From NCBI GenBank assembly GCA_029204225.1, contig CM055102.1:29731632-29795631 (forward strand): a stretch of 64,000 nt of DNA, in the 5' to 3' direction. Positions 44,201 through 53,003 of this stretch are shown here, one piece after another (within the stretch, counting starts at the first letter, position 1; each line of letters opens with the position of its first letter). Source of the DNA: Diphasiastrum complanatum (Eukaryota > Streptophyta > Lycopodiopsida > Lycopodiales > Lycopodiaceae). The position numbers and the translations under genes were made by a program. The notes under the pieces are model-generated. The model worked only from the letters and a program-made list of their open reading frames with translations, had not been told where the DNA came from and did no database searches.

Positions 44201-47200
44201 ATGCGAAGAAATTCCTAAAAACGTCCTGCCGTAATACTCTATGTTCATAACATGTATGTTACCCTCTAGCAAGCCCCTTCAAGAGGCTCTAGTTTTCACT
44301 ATAGAGGAGTGGAGCTGCCTGCCATGAAATTGGATTGATTTCTAGCCACTACGGGACGAACACATTTTGGTTCATTTAGAAAAACTCTCATCTGGAAGAC
44401 TACCATTTTTTTTGAATATTTGAATATGTGACGAGTAACACAATGATATTTGCATTTGTACAGAAATCTGAAACTTGAATTGAACTGCACACTAAAGAGC
44501 TTATATTGAATCTAAGCAAAAGTGCTAAATTCAAGAATTAAGTTTGGAGCAGGCTATGGATTTTAACCATCTGTTGAGCGCTGATGGAACTTTGTTGGTC
44601 TAAAACTTTGTGGGTGGACTACGAAAGTACAGATTGCACATTTTTCTGTTATGTTCAGGACAATCTCAAACTCTTTTTTAAGATATGATTCAGCAGACTC
44701 CCTTGTGTTTGCGAATTGACAAAGACAACCAGAATCAAGTACCTTTTCTGCCTTTTTGTGGATACTACAAGCTTTGAATTCTAGAGTCCACACATGTTAC
44801 AAAATGATTTGTAACTGTTTATAAGTATTCTGCTAGTTTGTATCATAGTGAATGTATTGTTGATTTACTGTCAGATCTTATTCCAGAGACTGTAGACTTT
44901 GCGGCCATCTACTTCATTGGGATTTTTTTTATAAGAGATAAAATCCTTCATTTTTGCGGTGTGTACCGTGTACGCATGTGATGCATAAGCGAATTTTCAC
45001 CAATTTGAAACTTTCTAGCAACCACCGCATAAGACAATGCCATGATCTTCGTACACAGGAGAATTTTGAAAACACTTCAACCTTTTTTCTGAACTTTGCA
45101 CATCAATCAGCTGGCTCAACCATGGTAAATGAGCTCCAGGTTTGAGCCTATAAATTTTGTATATATTTGGGACTGATATCACAGGAAACCATTGTGCTAG
45201 CAGAGACAAGAAACTGTTCACATGCGCGAGTTATCATCACAATGCGCAATTAAATTTCTGAAGCTTCTTTTTTCTCTAACTTGACATTAGATTTAGTTCT
45301 TTTTCCAAAAACATTCTGCCTGGAGGTTTAATTTGCAGGTGTTCAGAGTTTTTATTAAGTTATTGCTTGCTCTATAGGTCCATGAAGGCCATGAAGAGAT
45401 TGGCTGCTCCGGCTTTGGTCTCTAGCCTTAATCTAGACAAAGAAGAGCTAGTCATCGACATTGATGGGATCACGATTACTCAGCCTGTTCTCCAGCACGT
45501 TGGGATATCCACCTGGCCTGGTAAGTGATCAACAGAGCAGTTTTAAGCGCAATAGGTATGCAGCTTCAATTATCTATAACTGATCCACATTATTAAGCAT
45601 TAGCACCCGAACGGCTTGTAGCTCACATCTATAAGATTGTTTGGCCAGGGCGATTGACTCTGACGGATCGAGGTCTATATTTTGAAAAAGTTGGAGCTGT
45701 CTCATATGACAAGCCTAAGAAATTTGACTTATCAGTTGACTTGAAACATGTCATAAAGCCGGACTGGACTGGACCATGGGGGTTACGCCTTTTTGATAAG
45801 GCCATTTTGTACAAATCCGATGCTATGTAAGCCTGCCTCTTACGATAATATTGGTCACGGTGCTTTCTGTCTAAATGGGTAAAAAATCTTTGAGTTTGCT
45901 AGTTTCCAAATTCTTGAAGGCTTTGGATTCACAATATGTTTCTTTGCAGGCAAGAACCCATATCATTCGAGTTTCCAGAACTTCGATGCCATGCACGTCG
46001 TGATTATTGGTTAAACATTATTCGCGAGGTAGCCTTGGCTCACAATTTTGTCAGAAAATTTCACCTCGGAGGTGCACATCAAACAGAAGTTCAAGCTAAG
46101 GCTGTCCTAGGTATTGTGAGACTTTGTGCCACCCGAGCACTTGTTCATCTTTTGCCCTTGCGGCCAGAATTATTGCTTACGTTCTCTCTCGCAAACCAGC
46201 TACCTGGTGGGGATCTCGTTTTGGAGGCTTTAGCTGATAGAATTTGCAAGGGAGAGTTGGGAGCTTTGGTTGTAAGAGATGAAGTAGACGTTAAACATCA
46301 GGCAGCAGCAGGGCCAGTTATAGCTAGCTTTTCTGGAAGCAATAAGCCTCTATCTGGTGCATTTGTGTCCAAAGAAGAAGGCATACCTATTGGAGAGGTT
46401 TTGGTGGGAAACATGAACAATCTTGAAAAGGCCATCCTAAACTCAAGGATCTATTCTAAGAAGGTTGAAGTAGCACAAACCACAATAGAAGGCGTGAAAT
46501 TAGATGACCTTGGCAAGAAACTCGCTGCTATGAAGGTGTGGGTTTTTTACTTGATTAAAAATGCCTTCATTGCTCATACTTTCTAGGTGCTGCTTAGAAA
46601 TCCCTCAGTTTTGATTATTTGCAAATTGTAAGACAATCATCTGCCTTATGAAAGCATTCTTTGGGCTTAAATGACAACAATGATTCTGTAAAGCAGGGGC
46701 TGTTGGAACCCTTGATTGCATGTGGGTTGCGGCTCCAAGGAATTGCAGCATGGAAGGATCCTTATCAAACAATCACATTTCTTTTGGTTTCTACTTACAT
46801 CATATACAGGTAAACTCCATTCAAAGTCAGAAGAGATATTATTGAGGACTATCTTCACTGTGTGATCTCAAATGGAAAAAGGGGTGAACGCTTACATGAT
46901 GTCGAACTCACGTATCATATCTATTTATGTCAGTCTAGCATTTTTTGTGCACATTTCATGATTTGATTTAAATGTCTGTCAGCATTGTCAAGAAGCTTTG
47001 TTGCTTGTACTGGGTTGCCATACTCGTGCTCATTGGAACGAAGAAATGCTTTCTACAAAAAGTGGGTAGAAAGACCTGGTTTGATGTTTCATTAACTTAA
47101 GTTGATACAATTTGTTCATTAATCATGACATCTTGCCTGGACAGGACAGAAAGCAAATGATTTATTGCACACCATAAACCCATCATTAATTGAAAAGCAT

Positions 47201-48606
47201 TCGTTTGATTGATCAAAAATTTGGTCTGATCCCTAGGGAAGGAATAGAGAAAGGAAGGCTTTGCCTTCAATGAATGAGAAAGTACTGAAAATCATTTCTA
47301 CGTCATCAAGACATGTATGATAGTAGTATCATAGTACTAATCAATTAGGCTGTTTAAGGAAGTTGATAGCATTTTTTGTTGTAACATGGTCATATTTGGC
47401 TTCATATTAATATCAATAGGCCCTGATTTTTCATTCAAGTGCAGCTAGTCATTTGAATTCAAAGAGAGCATTTTGGCTGTTTATATAGCTATCTTGAGAA
47501 GCATTTTCTGTTATGACTGACCTATTTGGCTTCATATCGATTTTATTAGATTCTGATTTCTTATTAAAGCTCAGCTAGCCATTCTATTTCGAAGAGAACA
47601 ATTTGGTTGTTTTGGAGATGCACAGAAGACCATATAAGCCTCCAATTTAGACTGCAAATAATGGAAGGATTGCAAGGATTCTATGGTCAACCATTGATCT
47701 GAATGCATATGTCACGGAATTTTATAATAAATGCTGTCATATAAGTATAGGTCAATAATTTGCCCTTTAGATGACGTTTTTCTATGCTTGACTAACGTTC
47801 TTACAAGGAATCCATGCTTTCATCTTGGAGGTTTTGTTTTGGCAACCATTTCAGGATTTAGCTCCCTAATAGGAAAATTATTCTTGTGTCATGATTACAG
47901 GAATTGGCTGGGATATGTTCTCCCCACCATGCTAGCTCTTTGTGTTGGCTATGTGTTAAGATCAAGACATTTCCGAAGAGCATCAAAACTTCATGAGATA
48001 GTAGTGCCGCCTCCCCCTAAACAAAGTGCTATAGAGCAATTGTCAGATCTGCAGCGAACATTCACTCAATTGGAAGGAAGCATTCAGACAGCAAATATCA
48101 CCTTGCTGAAACTATACACTCTCTTTATCAACGAGCTTCCTGAGGTATAGACAGTTGCCCATTCAGACATTGCAAGGTCATGTTTCAAGTCATGCACTTA
48201 CATTTACTTACTGGATGTTTTCTCAACACATGCATGTGAAGCATGGGACTTGATCCAATTTCAAAAGATTATTTACATCAATGTAACTGCTAAGATTTAC
48301 TAGGGCCTGCAATTGTTCTTCGACTTGTACTTTCTTTGTTCTTCATATGGACCGACCATTAAACACTTCGTGCTTGCTATGCAGGCCACAGACCAGGCAA
48401 TTTGGATCATCTCTGGCTTGGCTGTTGGACTTGCCTGGATTCCTTTCAGAATCATTTTCCTTGTGCTGTTTTTGGACTTTTTCACTCGTCAACACAATCT
48501 CAGACGGGAGAGCACAGAAAGATTTATTCAAAGATTGAGAGAATGGTGGCACAGCATACCAGTTGTACCTATTCGGTTTGCTGAACCTAAATGCAAAACC
48601 CAGTAA
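20621..48606 (+). CDS. DUF639 family protein, nine exons, intact
   Basis: Exons 20621-20799, 21169-21406, 27297-27466, 45378-45520, 45604-45826, 45950-46535, 46697-46809, 47901-48144 and 48385-48606 are joined by GT-AG introns. They form one frame of 705 residues ending in TAA, close to the family's usual 700 or so. ATG 20,621 sits in a favourable GCCACCATG context; GTG 20,612 is in frame just upstream. Residues 60-240 contain the conserved [18 protein letters not shown] and [17 protein letters not shown]. Residues 255-345 look GRAM/PH-like ([19 protein letters not shown]). The C-terminus has hydrophobic helices at about 537-551, 555-570 and 636-665, so membrane attachment is likely. The family is conserved in land plants and its biochemical role is not established. 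Intron 3 is 17,911 bp and full of transposons, yet no exon is damaged. Confidence 0.93.
22366..22430. repeat. (GA)n microsatellite, about 32 units
   Basis: A pure GA run immediately precedes the old LTR piece at 22.48 kb. It is uninterrupted over 65 bp. Confidence 0.97.
22480..23499 (-). repeat. Fragment of copia-A-type LTR (minus orientation)
   Basis: The stretch matches the minus-strand LTR at 53,004-54,811 from its 53,205 point onward: shared landmarks include CGTAGCCAAACATTAAAGCA, GATAGTATTGATTCAGTATG and TACTAAGCAATTAGGTCATC. It ends at AATAATCCAACA, the complement of the TGTTGGATTATT LTR start. The side that would carry the other LTR end is missing. It contains a single AAACAGTC (22,988-22,995) where the other copy carries a hAT-like insertion flanked by AAACAGTC on both sides. 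Confidence 0.85.
23686..24063. mobile_element. Non-autonomous inverted-repeat element (MITE-like), copy 2
   Basis: It starts CATTAGAGGAGTT and ends AACTCCTCTAATG, and it is collinear with the element at 13,977-14,334. It is 378 bp and non-coding. Flanks TGAA and TGAT give no clear target duplication. It lies within DUF639 intron 2 close to an old LTR piece. Confidence 0.85.
24657..24843. repeat. Two (TC)n microsatellites inside hAT-like copy 1
   Basis: Pure TC runs occupy 24,657-24,724 and 24,813-24,843, separated by 88 bp of ordinary sequence. The hAT-like copy at 53.7 kb lacks them, so they arose or expanded after the two copies separated. Confidence 0.95.
24986..25068. repeat. C-rich block with repeated runs of C (quadruplex-prone)
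   Basis: Runs of five or more C alternate with short spacers, including the near-palindrome GGGGGCGCTGCCCCC twice. The opposite strand therefore has several G runs and fits a G-quadruplex pattern. An equivalent block sits at the same place in the second hAT-like copy (about 54,000-54,120). Confidence 0.7.
25864..26700. repeat. Foldback repeat block: two long hairpins and a direct repeat
   Basis: A near-perfect hairpin spans 25,939-26,084 with arms of about 70 bp (left arm begins CCATTACACAATGG, right arm ends TAATACATAATGG). A second lies at 26,344-26,435 with arms of about 43 bp containing TTTCCAAAAAATTTTAGGC; its left arm is tandemly duplicated at 26,296-26,337. The sequence before the first hairpin (25,864-25,960, GTAGTGGTCAGTCAAAGTC) recurs at 26,580-26,700 without a right arm. 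This looks like two or more copies of one foldback element, the last one truncated. Confidence 0.75.
28460..28750 (+). pseudogene. Copia gag fragment (UBN2-type), copia-A family
   Basis: Open translation [18 protein letters not shown] and [16 protein letters not shown] is the central gag region of plant Ty1/copia elements. It is closely similar to the gag pieces at 58,000-58,178 and 63,215-63,340, so it belongs to the same family. It breaks off at 28,750 where the gypsy LTR starts. It contains the uninterrupted sequence ACGATCAAGAC (28,611-28,621), the empty version of the site occupied by copia-B at 58,179. Confidence 0.9.
28754..28941 (+). repeat. 5' LTR of the chromovirus
   Basis: TGAATTCC to TTTTGATCA aligns over its full length with 34,656-34,843. 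It contains GGGTATTTATAGGGG, a plausible TATA region. A purine-rich stretch lies about 40 bp upstream of the other LTR rather than against it, so the true LTR could be longer and this copy truncated on its left. Confidence 0.8.
28947..28958 (+). other. Primer-binding site, tRNA-iMet type
   Basis: TGGTATCAGAGC is complementary to the 3' end of plant initiator methionine tRNA and lies 5 bp after the LTR. The same site is seen in copia-A (57,600) and copia-B (58,947). Confidence 0.92.
29709..30720 (+). pseudogene. Chromovirus gag (frameshifted)
   Basis: ATG 29,709 opens [17 protein letters not shown]. The N-terminal part has a short amphipathic region ([15 protein letters not shown]), then the gag core [11 protein letters not shown] and [13 protein letters not shown] frameshift near 30,185-30,203 moves the reading to [12 protein letters not shown] and [17 protein letters not shown] serine/phenylalanine-rich out-of-frame stretch follows. 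The CCHC zinc knuckle [14 protein letters not shown] is at about 30,678-30,719. The order is that of Ty3/gypsy gag, which forms the particle and packages the RNA. The breaks make it non-functional. Confidence 0.88.
30900..32976 (+). pseudogene. Chromovirus protease, reverse transcriptase and RNase H
   Basis: The aspartic protease motif is intact as [12 protein letters not shown] (about 30,975-31,010). RT starts after 31,415 with [33 protein letters not shown] and HKTAF. It is frameshifted near 31,880 into [20 protein letters not shown] and the active site YFDDILIYS (about 31,985-32,012). RNase H at 32,362-32,976 has [33 protein letters not shown] and IDHQSLRYL. Several stops (for example after 31,114 and 32,344) interrupt the frame. 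Catalytic motifs survive but the polyprotein does not. Confidence 0.92.
32977..34307 (+). pseudogene. Chromovirus integrase and chromodomain
   Basis: The HHCC zinc domain is partly seen as [13 protein letters not shown]. The catalytic core has the two Asp in MDFILGLP and [10 protein letters not shown]. The expected Glu in the DGQSER-type motif is Lys here ([12 protein letters not shown], about 33,478-33,513). A shift near 33,770 leads to the C-terminal [16 protein letters not shown]. The chromodomain-like [18 protein letters not shown] lies at about 34,135-34,190. Chromodomains of this clade are thought to steer integration to particular chromatin. The Glu-to-Lys change and frameshifts make this integrase inactive. 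Confidence 0.9.
34656..34843 (+). repeat. 3' LTR of the chromovirus
   Basis: TGAGTTTC to TTTTGATCA matches the 5' LTR. The next bases, TAACTGCTATCAG, also resemble the TAACTTGGTATCAG that follows the 5' LTR. This is odd for a 3' LTR and may reflect recombination. A purine-rich run (GTGGAGTGGGGG) lies near 34,592-34,603. Confidence 0.8.
34858..36076 (+). pseudogene. Copia integrase fragment, copia-A-like
   Basis: It begins with a GAG-pre-integrase region ([25 protein letters not shown]) and runs into the integrase core. The first catalytic Asp, normally in HSDVCGP, is Tyr ([10 protein letters not shown], about 35,230-35,260). The second is present in LRFDNEGEY and the Glu in [10 protein letters not shown]. 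Stops occur near 35,040 and at 35,507. The linker [12 protein letters not shown] follows, then an acidic stretch ends at 36,076. RT is absent. With the gag fragment at 28.46 kb it probably represents one copia copy that lost its middle and 3' part. Confidence 0.88.
36312..36316. repeat. Target-site duplication ATCCA, left
   Basis: ATCCA directly precedes the outer LTR of the minus-strand gag-only element and is repeated at 42,501-42,505 directly after the opposite LTR. A 5-bp duplication is standard for LTR retrotransposon integration. Confidence 0.85.
36317..36874 (-). repeat. Extra outer LTR copy of the gag-only element
   Basis: TGTCATGTGCC at the left is followed by about 558 bp that match the LTR at 41,940-42,500. 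At its right it runs straight into the next LTR copy (GCACATG then CAAACTTAGC) with no internal sequence between them. About 13 bp of the two facing ends are missing at the junction. Confidence 0.88.
36875..37427 (-). repeat. 3' LTR of the gag-only element
   Basis: It matches both other copies and ends CACATGACA, directly beside the complement of a polypurine tract. Shared landmarks include GGGGCCTGATTCTAGAGCAT and TTAACTGTCCTATTGACTAG. Confidence 0.9.
37428..37440 (-). other. Polypurine tract (minus strand)
   Basis: CTCCCCTACTTTA on the + strand is TAAAGTAGGGGAG on the coding strand, lying directly before the LTR start TGTCATG. This fixes the element's orientation. Confidence 0.85.
37741..39610 (-). 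pseudogene. gag of the gag-only element (frameshifted)
   Basis: The minus-strand ATG at 39,610 gives [17 protein letters not shown], then a shift at a short A run leads into a region very rich in Asp and Gln (39,560-39,340). Gag core follows at 38,605-39,171: [20 protein letters not shown] and [16 protein letters not shown]. After one stop (38,605-38,607) come [13 protein letters not shown] and, after a shift, [20 protein letters not shown]. Near the end a 20-residue motif is repeated ([30 protein letters not shown]). Homology to Ty3/gypsy capsid is clear. The acidic N-terminus is unusual. I see no zinc knuckle. Confidence 0.82.
39978..40088 (+). pseudogene. Copia RT fragment, antisense in the gag-only element's leader
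   Basis: The + strand reads [13 protein letters not shown], stop, [18 protein letters not shown] and CTRLD. This is the conserved GSLMYA region near the end of Ty1/copia reverse transcriptase. Only about 110 bp are recognisable. It is in the opposite orientation to the surrounding element and was presumably captured. Confidence 0.75.
40911..40999. repeat. 39-bp tandem repeat, 2.3 copies
   Basis: CAGTGAGCCAGCGCTCATGG starts at 40,911 and again at 40,950, and a partial third begins at 40,989. The copies differ at one base. It lies in the leader of the gag-only element. Confidence 0.9.
41241..41296. repeat. (GA)28 microsatellite
   Basis: A pure GA run lies in the leader of the gag-only element, directly before a stretch of telomere-like repeats. 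Confidence 0.97.
41303..41390. repeat. Degenerate telomere-like repeats
   Basis: TTAGGGTTAGGTTTAGGG at 41,303-41,320 is followed by further TAGGG and TTAGGG units and TAGGTAGG variants up to about 41,390. The plant telomere unit is TTTAGGG. The block is short and imperfect, so it could be an interstitial telomeric patch or simple-sequence drift. Confidence 0.55.
41924..41936 (-). other. Degenerate primer-binding site of the gag-only element
   Basis: On the minus strand, TAGCATTAGATCC follows the 5' LTR by 3 bp. It resembles TGGTATCAGAGCC with four mismatches, mostly transitions, so it was probably a tRNA-iMet site. Confidence 0.55.
41940..42500 (-). repeat. 5' LTR of the gag-only element
   Basis: This 561-bp copy runs from TGTCATGTGCC to GCACATAACA and matches the two copies at 36.3-37.4 kb. 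It abuts the target duplication ATCCA at 42,501. Confidence 0.9.
42501..42505. repeat. Target-site duplication ATCCA, right
   Basis: It is identical to 36,312-36,316 on the other side of the gag-only element. Confidence 0.85.
42506..45377 (+). other. Remainder of DUF639 intron 3, nothing recognised
   Basis: AT-rich sequence without transposon coding motifs, terminal repeats or microsatellites that I could see. A T-rich stretch and the CTATAG acceptor precede exon 4. Confidence 0.6.
47367..47611. repeat. Diverged tandem duplication in DUF639 intron 7
   Basis: Two units of about 120 bp start near 47,367 and 47,495. Both contain ATTTGGCTTCATAT, a CTGATTTNTNATT stretch, a CAGCTAG(T/C)CATT stretch and end in TTGGCTGTTT or TTGGTTGTTT. 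They differ at many positions, so the duplication is old. Splicing signals are unaffected. Confidence 0.7.
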
Positions 48607-49480
48607 TTTACAATCTCCCTTTGGAGCAACACTTTCACCTTCTCCTTGGTGGCATACTGGTCTGCTTGATGGTTGAAGAAATATTGCCTAATCAAGCCTT
48701 TATAAATGCAGTTTGGAGTCTGCTTTTTTGTGCAGAATAACTTGGCAGATGAGAATCCTGGCTATGTAAAATGAGGGCATGCTACCAAAAGAAAAAGGTG
48801 CAATAGGTTTGGCCATATGGGTTGATACAAGGAAAGGTTTATGCACTGCCAATGGGAAAGAGGCAACATTGTTCAGTCATGACATTGTCCTTCTACTAAT
48901 AATCTGCTTGGGGATGCACTGAATTTTTTTGGGTCAGAAGCAGCTGTATACATATTAGGGTTAAAAGCTAAAGTACCCACCCACCATATTGTTGAGTAGT
49001 TGTAAGATTGAGACCATCCAAAAGCAAGGGGGATGTCCACATTAGGGTTGATTAGGAGACCCCCAAGGCGAGAACCTAAAGGTGGTCATAGGCTGCTTCA
49101 AATCATCTGAGCTCCTCCTCCTTGCCGAATGACACCTTGTAAATAGAAAAGAAGAATCTTTTAGTCTCAAAATAAATGGCCACTTTATGCTCTAACGTTA
49201 GAAATAATCGGCAAGAGCATGTGGAACGTTTTTAAACATATTTTTACAACATATGCATATCATATGTATGACTTTTGAAATCTACATGATGCCAAAGGAT
49301 AATAAATCTTTGAAATCCATACAATTTATCAGAAGCATGTTATAGCCCCAAAAATGTTTGTAAAAAACTCACTGATATCAAATTCTAAATCATATGGATC
49401 CTACCAGGTTTGGAGTTCGCAATATTCCAGATGAACCATCGGTACAACTTATACAAGACGAAGGGAAGACCACATGACCA
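48607..49480 (+). other. DUF639 3' UTR and intergenic DNA
   Basis: The first several hundred bases after the stop codon should be the 3' UTR. No coding similarity is recognised up to 49,480. Confidence 0.55.
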
Positions 49481-49612
49481 ATGACAAAGAAGAAACATCA
49501 TTATACATTTCTGAAGTGGAAGAATCCACCAAATGATGCAATTCTGACGATTGATTCAAAAATTATTACCCTTGAAGATATACCACCTTATTGGATAAAG
49601 GGAAAAGGAAGA
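49481..49612 (+). pseudogene. Unrecognised coding-like fragment
   Basis: A 44-residue open stretch reads HHYTFLKWKNPPNDAILTID and then SKIITLEDIPPYWIKGKG. Its composition is protein-like and it ends where copia integrase sequence starts in another frame. I do not recognise the family. It could be part of a captured gene, of a copia tail or of an unrelated repeat. Confidence 0.35.
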
Positions 49613-49619
49613 TTAAAAA

Positions 49620-51950
49620 TTATTCTTCAAGTCAGAGTTCTAGGAAGCCGCAGCACAATGGTGTTGCAGAAAGAAAGAACAGGACCCTATGGAAGCTGCC
49701 AGATGTATGATGGCCTACTCAAGGGTCCAAGGGTATTGGGGGTTGAAGTAGTAGTTATAGCCGCATACATCCAAAACAGGATAGGGAAGTCTAGTGTCCC
49801 TCACACGACACCACACGAGTTATGTGTGGGGTAGAAAGCCCAACCAGTCTCACATCAGAATCTTTGGTTGTGCAGCTTATGCACATATTCCTGATAAGCT
49901 TCAAAAGAAGCTTGATGAGAAAGCCGAGCAAGGATTTCTGGTAAGTTATGACAACAACTCGTCATACTACAGAGTCTGCATGGCAGACACGAACACTGTG
50001 AAAAGAGTGAGAGATGTCAGATTTGATGAGAGCAGGACAATGGCCAATGACAATCCTGTCAACTATGAAGTTATGGAGAGACAGTACTATGACTTGCTGC
50101 CAGTGATAGAGGGAGCAGAAGACGAACATGAAAACAAAAATTTTTGAGTTGCTTCCCATTTGAGTGACAAATCTGAAGACGAAAGATTCGAGAGGCAGCC
50201 TGCTGCTACAGTTCTTGTAAACCAGGATGGTTTCGGACCTAGCAGAGCAGGCAAAGGCAAAGGCATTGATGTCCCAGGAGGATCTCCTAGAAGGTCGACA
50301 AGATCACGAAGAGCGCTAGCAAGATATGTGCCAGGCAGCTCTACTTCTACATCAGAGGAGTTTTGTGGATTCAGTGGCGAACCATAGACTTTTGAGGAAG
50401 CGACTGAATGTCCAGAAAAGGACAAACGGATCCAAGCCATGAACGAAGAGATGGAATCCATGAGGAAGAACCAGGTACGGACGTTGCAGCCATTACCACA
50501 TAAGCGCAAGATTGTCAAATGAAAATGGGTTTTCAAGCTCAAATACGGACCAGTGGGAATGTCATGAAATACAAGGCAAGACTGGTAGCGAAGGGATTTT
50601 CTCAGAGATATGGTATTGACTACTCTGAAATTTTCTCTCCTGTCGTCAAGCATTCGTCCCTACGACTTTGCATATGCAGCAACTTATGACCTCAGAATCC
50701 ACATTGTGGATGAGAAGACAGCCTTCTTGCATGGCGAGCTAGACGAAGAGGTCTATATGGATCAACCCCTAAGATACGTCTCAAATTCACTTCCTGACTA
50801 TGCATGCAGAATGCATAGAAGTATCTACGGTCTGAAACAGTCAGCCCGACAATGGTACATGAAGAAGGATCAAGCCCTGAAATCATTAGGATTCAAGCCA
50901 TTGTTGGCTGATTCCAATGTGTATGTCAGAGTCACAGATGGGCAGATCATCATTGTGGCTGTATATGTGGACGACACTTTGATACTTTGCAAGAGTGAGC
51001 AGCTGATTGCTGAAGTGAAAGAAGACATCTCAAAACATTTCGAGATCATGGATCTGGGAGAAGCCAGGTGTTACCTTGGCTTGCAAATTGAAAGGGACTA
51101 TGAGGGAGGTAAGCTATACCTTCACCAGTCCAGAGACACCCAGAAAATCCTAGAGGACTTTGGGATGTTGAATTGCAAAGGAGCGAATACTCCAATGCTC
51201 GCAGGGATGGTGCTGACAAACGATGATTGTCCGAGGACTGAAAAAGAGAGAGAACAAATGCAACTCACACCTTACAGGAAGCTGATAGGTTCGTTGATGT
51301 ACCTTGCAGACAACACATGCCCTGACATTGCCTATGCAGTGTTCAGGATGAGCCAATTCTGCACAAATCCAGGCTCGACACATTGGAAGATTGCAAAGCG
51401 AATTTTGCAATATCTTTAATTAATGAGAGATTATGGCTTGTATTATTGTCATGATGCAGGTTTCAAGATGCTTTTCTACTGTGATGTTAGTTGGGCATCC
51501 CTCAAGGACGATTGTAAAAGCGTCTCAGGAGGATGCACCATCATGTCATGAGTGGCAGTTCTCTTGGTCAGCAAGAAGCAGACTATTGTGGCTCAGTCAT
51601 CCTGTGAAGCAGAGTATGTTGCAGCAGCAAAGATGGCCAACGAGATAATCTGGCTAAGGTAGTTCCTGGACGAATTGGGCGAAACAAGAAACGAGCCTCT
51701 GATCTTGCAGATGGATAACACATTTGCAATACGTCTGACAAAAGATCATGTGTTCCACTCAAGAACGAAGCACATCGTGATCAAGTATCACTTGATCAGG
51801 GATCTGATTGAGAAGAAGATGCTACAGACCACCTTCATCGAAACGAGAGACATGGTTGCTGACATTTTCACCAAAGCCCTGGACAAAGGACTTTTTGAGA
51901 GACAGAGGAGCAGTCTTGGGGTCATAAAGCTATCATGCTTTGAGAGGGAG
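49620..51950 (+). pseudogene. Copia-C: integrase C-terminus, reverse transcriptase and RNase H
   Basis: Integrase is left only from the catalytic Glu motif onward (NGVAERKNRT-like, frameshifted, near 49,655). The linker HIRIFGCAAYAHIPDKLQKK follows at 49,849-49,910. RT is recognisable from about 50,430 and open at 50,610-51,419 with HGELDEEVYMDQP, SIYGLKQSARQWY, the intact active site YVDDTLIL and KLIGSLMYLAD. RNase H follows in broken frames to SCEAEYVAAAKMANEI and then HIVIKYHLIRDLIEKK. Gag, protease and most of integrase are absent. Stops at 49,834, 50,145, 50,385, 50,521 and 51,417 show that it is dead, although the RT block is well kept. Confidence 0.9.
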
Positions 51951-52850
51951 CTGAAGAAACATAACTTGTTTATCTACAAAGCTTTGCTAGCTTTCAGCCC
52001 TCTACTTGACGAAAATGTTTGCGAACATGAAAGTCAAAAGACATGAAGCGAAAATGTTCGCGAACATCTTGACAAGAAGACACATGCACGAAAGATTCGC
52101 GAAAGAGAATCTTTTGCGGTACAGCAGGAGAAAGTCAGACGACAAGAAAGTCAAATAATCGCGACACCCTTTCTATCCTCATGCTCCAAAAATGACCAGC
52201 AAGATCATGCAAATACCTAGAAGTACAGATATCTGATCTGATAGCATGACGTTAGCAGATACACTCTAGGTTGTGGCTAATCTGCCACTCTTGTAATTTT
52301 TTATTAGTTGTAGATGTTTAGTTACTCTAATCTAGAAGTTACATAGAGCGACTATATACTCTCTGGATGATACGTGATAGATAGTCAGATACACATGAAG
52401 TAGTCTGATGCTAGTAAGCAATCAAGACAAAAATATACAGAACAGAAGTCCGCCTGTGTGCGAGACAAGTTTTTGTAAGCAGAATTCACAGAGATCCAAC
52501 AACTCCGCTAGTAAGTGAGACATTGCTTGTGGGAGAATTGTATTTCTCTCATGCCAACGCACTACGTGGATCTGCATGCAGTGCCTGAAGAATCAGAAAG
52601 CTAATAGATGATTTTGTAGCCGTTGTGCACATGTCACTTTTCATGTCTGATCTTGAATGCAAATTAGTCTGTTGTTATTCGTGTGTCTGATACTCTTGCT
52701 CATCTAATTCCGCACCTTGGTTGAATTTTGTTCAGTAGTGCCTGACTACATTTTGGAGGATTGTAGGAACGATACAGTTGGCAATGACCAGCAATCAGTT
52801 CTGAACTCCATCCGAATCCATCGCTTTCGCGTTTACTTTCGCATCAAAAA
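51941..52850 (+). repeat. Copia-C polypurine tract and 3' LTR (right end approximate)
   Basis: The purine tract TGAGAGGGAG (51,941-51,950) is followed by the LTR, starting near TGAAGAAACATAAC. The LTR carries TATATACTCTCTGG (near 52,353) and two TTCGCGAA palindromes (52,057 and 52,096). Its last 200 bp match, in inverted orientation, 57,285-57,465. The right end is judged from that match. Confidence 0.65.
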
Positions 52851-53003
52851 CAAAGGTTGATCCCTTTGAATAGGAGAAAGAAGATGAAATTCATCAAGAC
52901 ATGTCAGATCATTTCAAATGTTATACTCTTGATGATGTTGTGATCATGTTATCTAATCGTGCACCTGAAGATCAAGTGCCAGAAACACAAGAAATTTATT
53001 ATT
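52851..53003. other. Short stretch between two LTRs
   Basis: One + frame reads EDEIHQDMSDHFKCYTLDD followed by VVIMLSNRAPEDQVPE, with a stop upstream. This looks like a fragment of a coding sequence, perhaps transposon, that I cannot name. It is bounded on the right by the minus-strand LTR end TGTTGAAAAGAGG. Confidence 0.35.

Larger units (their letters stand above)
27467..45377 (+). other. DUF639 intron 3, 17.9 kb
   Basis: The donor is GTGAGT after GACAA and the acceptor is CTATAG before GTCCATG. Splicing restores a Lys codon and keeps the frame. The intron carries a copia gag fragment, a chromodomain gypsy element, a copia integrase fragment and a complete gag-only LTR element, all listed separately. 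27.5-28.4 kb shows nothing recognisable. Confidence 0.88.

Noticed and set aside
47731-48150. 139-codon open frame as a separate small gene
   Set aside because: Its second half is DUF639 exon 8; the first half is intron read through the acceptor.
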